A DNA stretch of 64,000 nucleotides from Komagataeibacter medellinensis NBRC 3288 (lineage in GTDB: Bacteria; Pseudomonadota; Alphaproteobacteria; Acetobacterales; Acetobacteraceae). Shown piece after piece: positions 36,853 through 45,894 of the stretch; positions within the stretch are counted from its first letter, which is position 1, and each line of letters starts with the position of its first letter. The stretch is taken from NCBI RefSeq assembly GCF_000182745.2, contig NC_016027.1, forward strand, positions 2,951,001 through 3,015,000, given 5' to 3'. The notes below the pieces were generated by a model that was not told the DNA's origin, ran no database searches, and saw only the letters and a list, made by a program, of their open reading frames with translations. The position numbers and the translations under genes were made by a program.

Positions 36853-39214
36853 TGCAAACATGCCTGCCACCACTGCAATCCCCGCAGTCGTGGATACGAT
36901 CGTGCCCGGCGGGGCCTCGTGCAGTCTGCGACATGAAAGTGCCGTTATGCATGTGCAGGGGAGTGCCAGCTATATTGATGACCTGCCCGAACCCCGTGGC
37001 ACGCTACACCTTGTGCCCGGCCTGAGCACGCGCGCGCATGCCCGCGTGCTGTTTATGGACCTGGCTGCCGTGCGGCAGGCCGAAGGGGTGGTGGGGGTTT
37101 ATACGGCTGCCGATATTCCCGGTGACAACCAGATCAGCCCGGTGGGCAAGGGGGACGAGCCGCTACTGGCGACCGATCTGGTCGAATTTTATGGCCAGCC
37201 GCTGTTTGTCGTGGCCGCCACCACGCGCGGGGCCGCACGCCGGGCAGTGCTGCTGGCGAAGGTGGAATATGAAGACCTGCCCGCCATCGTGAACGTGGCG
37301 CAGGCCCGCGCGGCAGGCAGCCCGCTGGTCTGGCGGCCCATGGAAATGAAGCGTGGTGATGCACAGGCTGGTCTTGCCCACGCACCACGCCGCCTGTCGG
37401 GCCGCATGACCGTGGGCGGGCAGGAACATTTCTATCTTGAAGGCCAGATTGCGCTGGCTCATCCCGGTGAGGAAGGGGAGATGCATGTCATCTCCTCCAC
37501 CCAGCACCCGACCGAGACCCAGCATATGATCGCCCATGTGCTGGACCGGCCCGCCAACCTCATCACCACCGAGGTGCGGCGCATGGGCGGCGGCTTTGGT
37601 GGCAAGGAAACGCAGGCCAATGCCTGCGCCTGCCTTGCTGCCCTTGTCGCCGACCGCACGGGGCGCGCGGCCAAGATGCGCCTTGACCGTGATGATGACA
37701 TGACCATGACCGGCAAGCGGCATGACTTCGTGATTGATTACGATGTCGGCTTTACCGATGAGGGCCGGATCATTGCAGTGGACATGGTGCTGGCCGCGCG
37801 CTGTGGCTGGTCGGCTGACCTGTCCGGTCCGGTGATCGACCGTGCGCTGTTCCACGCCGATAACGCCTATTTCTATCCCGATGTGCGGCTGCGTTCGGAA
37901 CCGCTGCGTACCAATACCCAGTCCAATACTGCTTATCGCGGTTTTGGCGGCCCGCAGGGCATTGTAGCTGCCGAACGCGTGATCGAGGAAGTGGCGTTTG
38001 CAACCGGCCTCGACCCGCTGGAAGTCAGGCTGCGCAACGTGTACGGCACGCATGACCGTAACGTAACCCCCTACAACATGGTGGTGGAGGACTCGATCAC
38101 CCACGACCTGCTGCCGCAACTGGCCCATCGCTGCCAGTACGCACAGCGGCGCGACGCCACGCGGGTATTCAATGCAGGCAGTCGTTACCTGCGGCGCGGC
38201 ATTGCCATAACGCCGGTCAAGTTCGGCATCTCGTTCACCGCCACCCATTACAACCAGGCCGGTGCGCTGGTGCATGTCTATACCGATGGTTCGGTGCAGG
38301 TGAACCACGGCGGCACCGAAATGGGGCAGGGCCTGCATACCAAGATGGTGCAGGTGGTCATGCGCGAACTGGGGCTGGGCACCGACCGCGTGCGCATTAC
38401 CGCCACCACCACGGGCAAGGTGCCCAATACCTCGGCCACCGCCGCCTCCAGCGGGGCGGACCTCAATGGCATGGCTGTGCTGGACGCGGTGCGCCGCATC
38501 AAGCGCAGGCTGGTGGAATTCGCGGCCGGTCACTGGAATGTGGGGGAGGATGAAGTCCGCTTCATGCCCGATGGCGTGCATGTGGGCCATAAGGTGGTCG
38601 CGTTCTCCCACCTGACGCGGCAGGCCTATTTTGCGCGTGTGTCCATGTCCGCCAACGGGTTTTACAAGACTCCCAAAATCTCATGGAATGGCGATACGGG
38701 ACAGGGGCGTCCGTTCTATTATTTTGCCTATGGCGCGGCGTGTTCGGAAGTGGTGGTGGACCTGCTGACGGGCGAGATGAAGATCGAGCGTGTCGATATC
38801 CTGCATGATGCGGGCGAGTCGTTGAACCCGGTGCTCGATATCGGCCAGATCGAGGGCGGGTTCGTGCAGGGGGCGGGCTGGCTGACATGTGAGGAACTGG
38901 TGTGGGACAGTGCCGGCCGCCTGCGCACCCACGCCCCCAGTACCTACAAGATCCCTGCCTGCTCTGACCGTCCACGCATATTCAATGTGAACCTGCTGGA
39001 AAACGCACCGAACCGCGAGCACACCATCTTTCGCTCCAAGGCGGTGGGAGAGCCGCCTTTCGTTCACGGGGTCTCGGTGCTGCAGGCCATATCGGATGCG
39101 CTGGCCAGCCTTGATGGCTACCGCACCTGCCCCCGGCTGGACGCACCAGCCACGCCGGAGATGATCCTGCGCACGGTGGAACGTATGCGCCACGGCCCGC
39201 CACCTGCCGCCTGA
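36845..39214 (+). CDS. xdhB: Xanthine dehydrogenase large molybdopterin subunit
   Basis: 789-residue catalytic subunit oxidising hypoxanthine to xanthine and urate at a Mo-cofactor. Seen are GGGFGGKETQ near residue 250, YRGFGGPQG, EMGQGLHTKM and the active-site Glu in VGEPPFVHG close to the C-terminus. ATG 36845 lies 9 nt after GGAG and overlaps the xdhA stop; the frame extends to 36548 inside xdhA, which I disregard. Confidence 0.96.
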   Translation: MADANMPATTAIPAVVDTIVPGGASCSLRHESAVMHVQGSASYIDDLPEPRGTLHLVPGLSTRAHARVLFMDLAAVRQAEGVVGVYTAADIPGDNQISPVGKGDEPLLATDLVEFYGQPLFVVAATTRGAARRAVLLAKVEYEDLPAIVNVAQARAAGSPLVWRPMEMKRGDAQAGLAHAPRRLSGRMTVGGQEHFYLEGQIALAHPGEEGEMHVISSTQHPTETQHMIAHVLDRPANLITTEVRRMGGGFGGKETQANACACLAALVADRTGRAAKMRLDRDDDMTMTGKRHDFVIDYDVGFTDEGRIIAVDMVLAARCGWSADLSGPVIDRALFHADNAYFYPDVRLRSEPLRTNTQSNTAYRGFGGPQGIVAAERVIEEVAFATGLDPLEVRLRNVYGTHDRNVTPYNMVVEDSITHDLLPQLAHRCQYAQRRDATRVFNAGSRYLRRGIAITPVKFGISFTATHYNQAGALVHVYTDGSVQVNHGGTEMGQGLHTKMVQVVMRELGLGTDRVRITATTTGKVPNTSATAASSGADLNGMAVLDAVRRIKRRLVEFAAGHWNVGEDEVRFMPDGVHVGHKVVAFSHLTRQAYFARVSMSANGFYKTPKISWNGDTGQGRPFYYFAYGAACSEVVVDLLTGEMKIERVDILHDAGESLNPVLDIGQIEGGFVQGAGWLTCEELVWDSAGRLRTHAPSTYKIPACSDRPRIFNVNLLENAPNREHTIFRSKAVGEPPFVHGVSVLQAISDALASLDGYRTCPRLDAPATPEMILRTVERMRHGPPPAA

Positions 39215-39217
39215 ACC

Positions 39218-40051
39218 ATGGACATGCAGATGCGGGCGGATCTGGTGCGCTGGCGGCTGGAAGGGCAGGCCGTGGCACGGATCAGCGTATCCGGCGCGCG
39301 TGGTTCCACCCCGCGTGAGGCCGGGACGTTCATGCTGCTGACGCAGGCCCAGCAGTCGGGCACGATTGGCGGCGGAGATCTGGAATGGAACGCGATCCAC
39401 CACGCCCGCGCCCTGCTGCGCGGCGGCGGCGCGCGCGTGGAGCAGCGCATCAGCCTTGGTGGTAATTCGGGCCAGTGCTGCGGGGGGGAAGTCGTGCTTG
39501 TGCTTGATGTGCCTTGTGCTGATGAACTGGACCGGATACTGGCCCGGCTTGAAGACATGCGCCGCCACCAGCCGCTGCTTTTGCTGTTTGGTGCGGGGCA
39601 TGTCGGCCGCGCGCTGGCCCATGTGCTGGCCCCCCTGCCGCTGCGGCTGGCATGGTCTGATTCACGCCCGCATGAATTCGGTGCCGTTATTCCCCATGGC
39701 GTTATGGTGTATGATGATGGAGACTGGGAGCAGCTGGTAGCCAGTGCACCACCCAACTCCGGCGCACTGGTGCTGACCCAGAGCCATGCGCTCGATAGCC
39801 TGATCGTGGCGTCCATTCTTGAACGGGGCGATTTCCGTTATGTCGGGCTGATCGGCTCGGCCACCAAACGCCGGCGGTTCGAGGCTGGATTTCGCCACAT
39901 CGGCCTGTCGGAGGCGCGTATCGCCACCATGGTCTGCCCGATAGGCGACCAGGGCGTGCGCGACAAGCGTCCCGCCGTGATCGCGGCACTGGTGGCGGCG
40001 GAAATTGTGACCCGTTTCCTGCACCCGGTGCAGGCGGAAGGCACTGGATAA
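39218..40051 (+). CDS. xdhC: XdhC-type molybdenum cofactor insertion protein
   Basis: 277-residue accessory protein that binds Mo-cofactor, supports its sulfuration and delivers it to XdhB. The XdhC/CoxI N-terminal domain (STPREAGTFML, GTIGGGDLEW) and the C-terminal Rossmann domain (LFGAGHVGRALA near 126) are both present. It starts 3 bp after xdhB. Confidence 0.94.
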   Translation: MDMQMRADLVRWRLEGQAVARISVSGARGSTPREAGTFMLLTQAQQSGTIGGGDLEWNAIHHARALLRGGGARVEQRISLGGNSGQCCGGEVVLVLDVPCADELDRILARLEDMRRHQPLLLLFGAGHVGRALAHVLAPLPLRLAWSDSRPHEFGAVIPHGVMVYDDGDWEQLVASAPPNSGALVLTQSHALDSLIVASILERGDFRYVGLIGSATKRRRFEAGFRHIGLSEARIATMVCPIGDQGVRDKRPAVIAALVAAEIVTRFLHPVQAEGTG

Positions 40052-40068
40052 GGAGATGACACACGCTC

Positions 40069-41025
40069 ATGAATGATCCGCTTTCCCGCACCCCGCGCAT
40101 GATGCGCCTGCATGCGCGTGGCATTTCGTATTTCAATGCCGTGCGGGAATGCCGCTCCATCCGCGAGGCGGCGCGCAGGCTCAATGTCACGCCCTCCGCC
40201 CTGACCCGGCAGCTTGCACAGATGGAGGCCGAGATCGGTGCCCCCCTGTTCGACCGCCTGCCCGAGGGCATGGTGCTGACGGAGGTGGGCACCATCATGG
40301 CCCGTCATATCGTGACCGTAATGCAGGATGCCGCCCGGACGGAGGAGCAGATCAACGCCCTGTCCGGTCGCCATGACGGGCGGCTGCGCATCATGGCGGT
40401 GGAGGGGATCGCGGGGCAGTTGATGCCTGCCCTGCTGGAGCGGATACTGAGTGCCTTTCCCACTGTTGAACTGCATGTGGAGGTAGGCGCGCCCAAGACC
40501 ATCGTCTCCGCCCTGCAGGATGGGCGGGTGGATCTGGGCATTGCTTTTTCGCTTGCACTCTATCCCGAACTGCGGCGGGTGGCGGTGGCGCATTTTCCCG
40601 TCGGTGCGATCGTGCGGCCCGACCATCCACTTGCAGGTCTGCGCACGGTCACGGTGGAGGAATGCATGTCCTACCGCCTGATCCTGCCCACGCGCACGCT
40701 CTCGCTCTACCGGGTGATGGAACCGATGCTGCGCCCGTGGCAGGACCGGCTGAAGGTGGTGCTGCATACCGGGTCGATCGAACTGACCAACCGCATGGTG
40801 CAGGCGGGGGCAGGGCTTGCCTTCCAGTCCCCGCTGGCGCTGGAGGTCCGGCCCGGGCAGGAACGTCTGTGCCATGTCCCCCTGCGTGATACCCGTGCGG
40901 TAACCGACCTCGGCGCTTATGTGCGTGAATCCCGCTGGCTGCCGCCATTGCTTGAAACCGTGATCGAGGAACTGCGCCAGGAATTGCGCCGCGTACAGGG
41001 GGTAGGGGACGAGAAGGTGGTCTGA
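40069..41025 (+). CDS. LysR-family transcriptional regulator
   Basis: 318-residue LysR regulator. The N-terminal winged helix-turn-helix is seen in SIREAARRLNVTPSALTRQL (about 28-47), followed by an effector-binding domain. It is 17 bp downstream of xdhC and 175 bp upstream of the flavin monooxygenase gene, with a good promoter candidate in that gap. It probably controls the purine-degradation genes with a purine intermediate as coinducer; this is inferred from position. Confidence 0.93.
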   Translation: MNDPLSRTPRMMRLHARGISYFNAVRECRSIREAARRLNVTPSALTRQLAQMEAEIGAPLFDRLPEGMVLTEVGTIMARHIVTVMQDAARTEEQINALSGRHDGRLRIMAVEGIAGQLMPALLERILSAFPTVELHVEVGAPKTIVSALQDGRVDLGIAFSLALYPELRRVAVAHFPVGAIVRPDHPLAGLRTVTVEECMSYRLILPTRTLSLYRVMEPMLRPWQDRLKVVLHTGSIELTNRMVQAGAGLAFQSPLALEVRPGQERLCHVPLRDTRAVTDLGAYVRESRWLPPLLETVIEELRQELRRVQGVGDEKVV

Positions 41026-41040
41026 CTTCGTGTTTCATTT

Positions 41041-41070
41041 TTGGCAACACAACAGTCAGATCATTATACT
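41041..41070 (+). promoter_or_regulatory. Sigma-70-type promoter candidate for the monooxygenase-HpxXYW operon
   Basis: TTGGCA (41041-41046) and TATACT (41065-41070) are separated by 18 bp and lie 130 bp upstream of the chosen monooxygenase start, in the longest gap of the cluster. An AAAC-N8-GTTT inverted repeat follows at 41076-41091 and may be an operator. Confidence 0.5.
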
Positions 41071-41200
41071 GGACGAAACACCCGGTCGTTTGATTAGATT
41101 TACCCAACATGGTGCGGTTGGGGACAATACCGCTATGGCGTCGGGGGACGCCATGCGGGCTGCATCAGCAAACACTGGAAAAAAAGACGGGGACCCGCAG

Positions 41201-42658
41201 ATGGATACCAACACGCAGTCCGATACCGGGGCGCAGGGCGGGCTTGCAGCATTGGATGCGGCGGTGCGCCGTGATCTGGACATCATCCGCTATCCGCGCA
41301 AGGAATGGGTTCCCGCCATGGAGCGTGATGGCCAGCGCGTGCTCGATGTTGCCATTATCGGCGCGGGGCAGGGCGGGCTTGCCACCGCCTTTGCCCTCAA
41401 GCGTAACAATATTACCAATGTGCGGATCTTTGACCGTGCATCCAGGGGTGGTGAAGGTCCGTGGGTGACATTCGCGCGCATGATCACGCTGCGCACGCCC
41501 AAATACGTGACCGGCCCCGATCTGGGTGTGCCCTCGCTCACGCCGCGTTCGTGGTACGAAGCGCAGTATGGTGCCCCCGCATGGGAAAAGCTGGACAAGA
41601 TCCCGCGCGGGCAATGGCAGGCCTATCTGGACTGGTATCGCGATATCCTCGACCTGCCGGTTGCCAATGATCATGATTTTCAGGGCGTGACATGGGAGGG
41701 TGGCCTGCTGCGCCTGACCTTTGCCCGCCCCGATGGCACGACGCATGTGCATTATGCCCGCAAGCTGGTGCTGGCTACGGGTATTGAAGGTTGTGGGGCG
41801 TGGAATGTGCCCGATTTCATCCGTGAAAGCCTCCCGCGTGCGCGTTATGCCCATACATCGGAAGCCATTGATTTTGCGGCGCTGAAGGGCAGGCGCATCG
41901 GTGTGCTGGGGGCCGGGGCATCCGCCTTCGATAACGCCGCCACCGCCCTGGAAGAAGGGGTGGGCAGTGTTACGCTGTGCCTGCGGCGCAAGGAAATCCC
42001 GTCCATCAACCCGTATCGCTGGATGGAGAATACCGGCTTCCTCGCCTATTATCCCGCTTTGTCCGATGACCTGCGCTGGGGCTTCATGCGCCGGATATTC
42101 GAACTGAACCAGCCACCGCCCCAGGATACGTTCTGGCGCTGCCGCAAGCACGCCAGCTTCTCCTACCGTACCGGCTGCCCGTGGACGGCGGTGCGGATGG
42201 AGGGTGACGAGATTGTGGTGGAGTCGCCCACCGGCGAAATGCGCTTTGACTTTGTGATTGTTGGCACCGGCTTTACAACCGACCTTGCACGCCGGGCGGA
42301 AACAAGGTCGTTCGCGGCCTCGGTCGCGCTGTGGGGAGATCATTATACCGCACCCGCAGGCTCTGAAAGTGCGGTGTTGGAAAGCTATCCCTATCTTGGC
42401 GCCAATTACCAGTTCCTGCCGCGCAGCAAGGATGATCCGCTGGCGCCGATGCTGGCAAACATTCACAATTTTACCTTCTCGGCCACACCCAGCATGGGAC
42501 TTTCGGGGGCGTCGATCAGTGGCATGCGCTTTGGCGTGGAGCGTCTGGCCCACGGGCTGGGGCGTGACCTGTATGTAGCCGATGGCCAGAAGCACCTGGA
42601 AAGTTTGCTGGCCTATAACGTGCCGGAACTGGTCAGTCTCGACCCACCTGTTGCATGA
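41201..42658 (+). CDS. Flavin-dependent monooxygenase (FMO/BVMO-like), candidate purine-pathway oxidase
   Basis: 485-residue flavoprotein with an FAD-binding motif GAGQGG (54-59), an ATG-type linker (ATGIEG, 192-197), a second dinucleotide motif GAGASA for NADPH (237-242) and a C-terminal GTGF motif. This two-fold architecture is that of class B flavin monooxygenases, different from HpxO-type urate hydroxylases. I use ATG 41201; the frame is open to 41030. It is the first gene after the LysR regulator and precedes the HpxX/Y/W genes. It could be the missing urate-oxidising enzyme or act on a later ureido compound; neither is shown. Confidence 0.82.
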   Translation: MDTNTQSDTGAQGGLAALDAAVRRDLDIIRYPRKEWVPAMERDGQRVLDVAIIGAGQGGLATAFALKRNNITNVRIFDRASRGGEGPWVTFARMITLRTPKYVTGPDLGVPSLTPRSWYEAQYGAPAWEKLDKIPRGQWQAYLDWYRDILDLPVANDHDFQGVTWEGGLLRLTFARPDGTTHVHYARKLVLATGIEGCGAWNVPDFIRESLPRARYAHTSEAIDFAALKGRRIGVLGAGASAFDNAATALEEGVGSVTLCLRRKEIPSINPYRWMENTGFLAYYPALSDDLRWGFMRRIFELNQPPPQDTFWRCRKHASFSYRTGCPWTAVRMEGDEIVVESPTGEMRFDFVIVGTGFTTDLARRAETRSFAASVALWGDHYTAPAGSESAVLESYPYLGANYQFLPRSKDDPLAPMLANIHNFTFSATPSMGLSGASISGMRFGVERLAHGLGRDLYVADGQKHLESLLAYNVPELVSLDPPVA

Positions 42659-42700
42659 TGCATCCCGGATAGATTTATCCATTCGGGAGATGATGAACAG

Positions 42701-42934
42701 ATGAGCAGTGCTGCAAGCCTTTCCCCGCCCGCGCCCGGTAATGGCGCAGGCGGACATGATGACCGTAAGGGTCCACCCGTATCCGACATGGCGCGGATGA
42801 TCGGGCTGTCCATTCCAGCGGCAAGCCTGCCCGATGTCGTAACGAATGCCGTGCTGCTGCAGGGCTATGCCGACATGCTTGCAGGTTTCGTACTGCCCGA
42901 TACGTGTGAACCAGCCTATGAGTACACGCCATGA
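42701..42934 (+). CDS. DUF4089 small protein (HpxX/AtzG-like)
   Basis: 77-residue protein whose C-terminal half matches the DUF4089 pattern: a helical segment LPDVVTNAVLLQGYADMLAGF, then PDTCEPAYEYTP. AtzG of this family is an obligate small subunit of the AtzE amidase, and HpxX is its homologue in the Klebsiella purine cluster. The N-terminal 25 residues are Pro/Gly-rich and low-complexity. The stop overlaps the amidase start (ATGA), which supports complex formation. Confidence 0.85.
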   Translation: MSSAASLSPPAPGNGAGGHDDRKGPPVSDMARMIGLSIPAASLPDVVTNAVLLQGYADMLAGFVLPDTCEPAYEYTP

Positions 42935-44301
42935 GCGGTGATACCCAGGCCATGGGTGCGGCCTTTGCCATTGCGGCCGACGTAAAGGCTGGCCGCCGCA
43001 CCGCCGTCTCGGTCGTGACCGGGGTGATCGCGGATATCGAGGCGCGGGACACGCGCTTCAACAGCGTAACCCGGATCCTTGGCCCCGCTGCTGTGGCGCA
43101 GGCGGAGGAAGTGGACAGGGCCGTGGCGGCAGGCCGCGACCCTGGCCCGCTGGCGGGCGTGCCCTTTGGCGTGAAAGACCTGTTTGACGTGTGCGGTGAA
43201 GTCACGACCGCAGGCTCCATCGTGCTGCGTGACAACCTGCCCGCAACACAGGATGCCACCGTGGTGGCCCGCCTGCGCGCGGCAGGGGCCGTGCCGGTGG
43301 CCACGCTGAACATGGATGAGTTCGCCTACGGTTTTTCCACCGAGAACGCGCATACCGGCACCACGCGCAACCCGCATGATCCGACACGCCTGGTCGGCGG
43401 TTCGTCGGGCGGGTCGGCGGCTTCGGTCGCGGCGGGGATGCTGCCGTTCACGCTGGGATCGGATACCAATGGCTCGATCCGTGTCCCGTCCGCGCTGTGC
43501 GGGGTGTGGGGGATCAAGCCCACTTATGGGCAGATGCCGCTGCAGGGGGTCTATCCGTTCGTGGCCAGCCTTGATGTGGTTGGCCCGATGGCGGTCACGG
43601 TTCAGGATCTTCAGGCTGTCTATACCATCATGGCGGGCCGGAGCCTGACGCTGCCTGCCGTGGGGGATGTGCGTGTTGCGCGCCTTGGCGGCTGGTTTGC
43701 CCATAACATCAGTGCGGAAATGGCAGCCGGACTGGATGGGGTCATGGCGCATCTTGGCAGTGGCAGGGTGATCGAACTGCCTGAAGTCGCGCGCGCGCGG
43801 GCATCCGCCTTCCTGATCAGTGCAGCCGAAGGGGGCAACCTGCACCTGCCGCGCCTGCGCTTGCGTTCCATGCAGTATGATCCGGCAACCCGTTCACGAC
43901 TTATGGCCGGGGCGATTCTGCCTGCCGCCACTTTCGTGCAGGCGCAGCGCTTCCGTCGCTGGTTCCGCGCACAGGTGCATGAAGCACTGGCGCAGGCCGA
44001 TGTGCTGATTGCCCCCACCACCGTGGGGATCGCACCGCGTATTGACCAGCCCACCATCATGCTGGATGGCAAAAGCGTATCGGCCCGGGCCAACCTTGGC
44101 ATTTTTACCCAGCCGATCAGCCTGACGGGCCTGCCTGTGCTTGCGGTGCCGCTTGCAGTAGATGGCATGCCGCTTGGCATCCAGCTTGTGGGTGCCCCCG
44201 GTGGCGAGGACCGGCTTTTTGCCGTAGCGGCCGAACTCCAGCGCGCGGGACTGGCGGCCTGCAGGCCGCTGGATGCAGGTTACGCGCGAAAGGACGCCTG
44301 A
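42931..44301 (+). CDS. Amidase-signature hydrolase (HpxY/AtzE-like)
   Basis: 456-residue amidase with a Ser-cisSer-Lys triad: Lys in FGVKDLFDV (near 72), and the Gly/Ser-rich signature VGGSSGGSAASVAAG (near 155-169) followed by GSDTNGSIRVP. It follows its DUF4089 partner with a 4-bp overlap and abuts the next gene, as in AtzG-AtzE and HpxX-HpxY pairs. AtzE hydrolyses 1-carboxybiuret; because oxalurate has a similar ureido-acid shape, oxalurate hydrolysis is a plausible activity here. Confidence 0.88.
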   Translation: MSGDTQAMGAAFAIAADVKAGRRTAVSVVTGVIADIEARDTRFNSVTRILGPAAVAQAEEVDRAVAAGRDPGPLAGVPFGVKDLFDVCGEVTTAGSIVLRDNLPATQDATVVARLRAAGAVPVATLNMDEFAYGFSTENAHTGTTRNPHDPTRLVGGSSGGSAASVAAGMLPFTLGSDTNGSIRVPSALCGVWGIKPTYGQMPLQGVYPFVASLDVVGPMAVTVQDLQAVYTIMAGRSLTLPAVGDVRVARLGGWFAHNISAEMAAGLDGVMAHLGSGRVIELPEVARARASAFLISAAEGGNLHLPRLRLRSMQYDPATRSRLMAGAILPAATFVQAQRFRRWFRAQVHEALAQADVLIAPTTVGIAPRIDQPTIMLDGKSVSARANLGIFTQPISLTGLPVLAVPLAVDGMPLGIQLVGAPGGEDRLFAVAAELQRAGLAACRPLDAGYARKDA

Positions 44302-45894
44302 ATGCTCAATACCCCACGCTCATGCCGGGGGATGGTCACATCCCCCCACCATCTGGCCAGCCAGGCTGGGCTGGACGTGCTCAAGGCCGGTGGCACCGCG
44401 CTGGAGGCCGCCGTGGCAACGGCGGCCGCCCTTGCCGTGGTCTATCCGCACATGACCGGTATTGGCGGGGATGCCTTCTGGCTCACCATGTGGCCCGATG
44501 GCCGCGTGGAAACCATAGATGCCTGCGGGGCGGCGGCGGGGCGGGCCGATGCGGGGTTCTACCGTGCAGCCGGGCTGGACGCCATTCCGTGGCGTGGCCC
44601 GCTTGCGGCCAATACGGTGGCGGGCACCGTATCTGGCTGGAACATGGCGCTGGCATGGAGCCACGCCATGGCGCCGGGCCTGCCGCTGGGGCGCGTGCTG
44701 CGTGATGCGCTGTACTATGCCGAACAGGGTGCGCCCGTAACCGCAAGTGCTGCCGAACTGACAGCCCGGAAAGCCGACGAACTGCGCGATGTGCCGGGTT
44801 TTGCTGCACAGTTCATGCCCGGTGGCCGCCTGCCACAGGTGGGCGATATCCTGCATAACCCCCGCCTTGCCGGCACGCTGCGCCAGTTGGCGGATCAGGG
44901 GCTGGACAGTTTCTACCGTGGCAAGGTGGCGCGCGAACTGGCCGCTGACCTGGCCGATCTGGGCAGCCCGCTTACGCTTGCGGATCTACAGGCCCATCGC
45001 GCCAGCCACCAGCCCGCACTGCATGCCCGTATTCATGGGGCAGACCTTTACAACATGGCGCCCCCCACGCAGGGCGTGGCCTCACTGCTGATCCTGGCCC
45101 TGTTCGACCGGCTGCGCGCGGGGCAGGTGGATGATTTCGATTACCTGCATGGTCTGGTGGAAGCAACCAAGCAGGCCTTCCGCTATCGTGACACCCATGT
45201 GGGCGATCCCGCCTACATGACCGTGCAGGCGCAGGACATTCTTGATGACCGCAAGGCGCTGGATCGTATGGCAGCCAGCATCGACCCCAACAGGGCGGCA
45301 CCGTGGCCATGGCCATCACAGGCGGGGGATACGGTCTGGCTGGGCGTGATCGATTCTGACGGGCTGGCCGTAAGCATGATCCAGAGCCTGTATTTTGAAT
45401 ACGGCTCGGGCATCGTGCTGCCGCGCACCGGCGTGGTCTGGCAGAACCGTGGCACCAGCTTCGGCCTTGACCCGCAGGGGTGGAACGGCCTGCAACCAGG
45501 ACGCAAGCCCTTCCATACCCTCAACCCCGCCGGTGCCCGACTGGATGACGGGCGCACCATGGTTTACGGCACCATGGGTGGTGAGGGGCAGCCACAGACG
45601 CAGGCGGCCCTCTTTACCCGCTATGCCCGTTACGGCGTACCGCTGCAACAGGCGGTTACCGCGCCGCGCTGGCTGCTGGGCCGGACCTGGGGCGAGGCCA
45701 GTGTGAGCCTGAAATACGAGGACCGCTTCAACCCCGAAGTTATCGCCCGCATGCAGGCGGCTGGTCATCAGATGGAACGGGTGGAGGCATTTTCCTCCAT
45801 CATGGGGCATGCCGGTGCGCTGGTGCGCCACCCGTCCGGCCTGCTCGAAGGGGCGAGTGATCCCCGTAGTGATGGAAGTGTGGCAGCATGGTAG
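44302..45894 (+). CDS. Oxamate amidohydrolase-like Ntn hydrolase (HpxW, gamma-glutamyltransferase family)
   Basis: 530-residue member of the gamma-glutamyltransferase-like Ntn hydrolases. The N-terminal part (SPHHLASQAGLDVLKAGG, GIGGDAFWL) is typical. The likely autoprocessing Thr is in AGDTVWLGV near residue 350, giving large and small subunits. Signatures TMGGEGQPQTQ and SFSSIMGH-type sequences of HpxW follow. HpxW of Klebsiella hydrolyses oxamate to oxalate and ammonia at the end of urate degradation. The start codon directly follows the amidase stop. No signal peptide is visible, unlike secreted GGTs, supporting a cytosolic role. Confidence 0.88.
   Translation: MLNTPRSCRGMVTSPHHLASQAGLDVLKAGGTALEAAVATAAALAVVYPHMTGIGGDAFWLTMWPDGRVETIDACGAAAGRADAGFYRAAGLDAIPWRGPLAANTVAGTVSGWNMALAWSHAMAPGLPLGRVLRDALYYAEQGAPVTASAAELTARKADELRDVPGFAAQFMPGGRLPQVGDILHNPRLAGTLRQLADQGLDSFYRGKVARELAADLADLGSPLTLADLQAHRASHQPALHARIHGADLYNMAPPTQGVASLLILALFDRLRAGQVDDFDYLHGLVEATKQAFRYRDTHVGDPAYMTVQAQDILDDRKALDRMAASIDPNRAAPWPWPSQAGDTVWLGVIDSDGLAVSMIQSLYFEYGSGIVLPRTGVVWQNRGTSFGLDPQGWNGLQPGRKPFHTLNPAGARLDDGRTMVYGTMGGEGQPQTQAALFTRYARYGVPLQQAVTAPRWLLGRTWGEASVSLKYEDRFNPEVIARMQAAGHQMERVEAFSSIMGHAGALVRHPSGLLEGASDPRSDGSVAAW

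Noticed and set aside
37163-38611. 482-codon open frame antisense to xdhB
   Set aside because: Shadow of xdhB; no family features and no ribosome-binding site of note.
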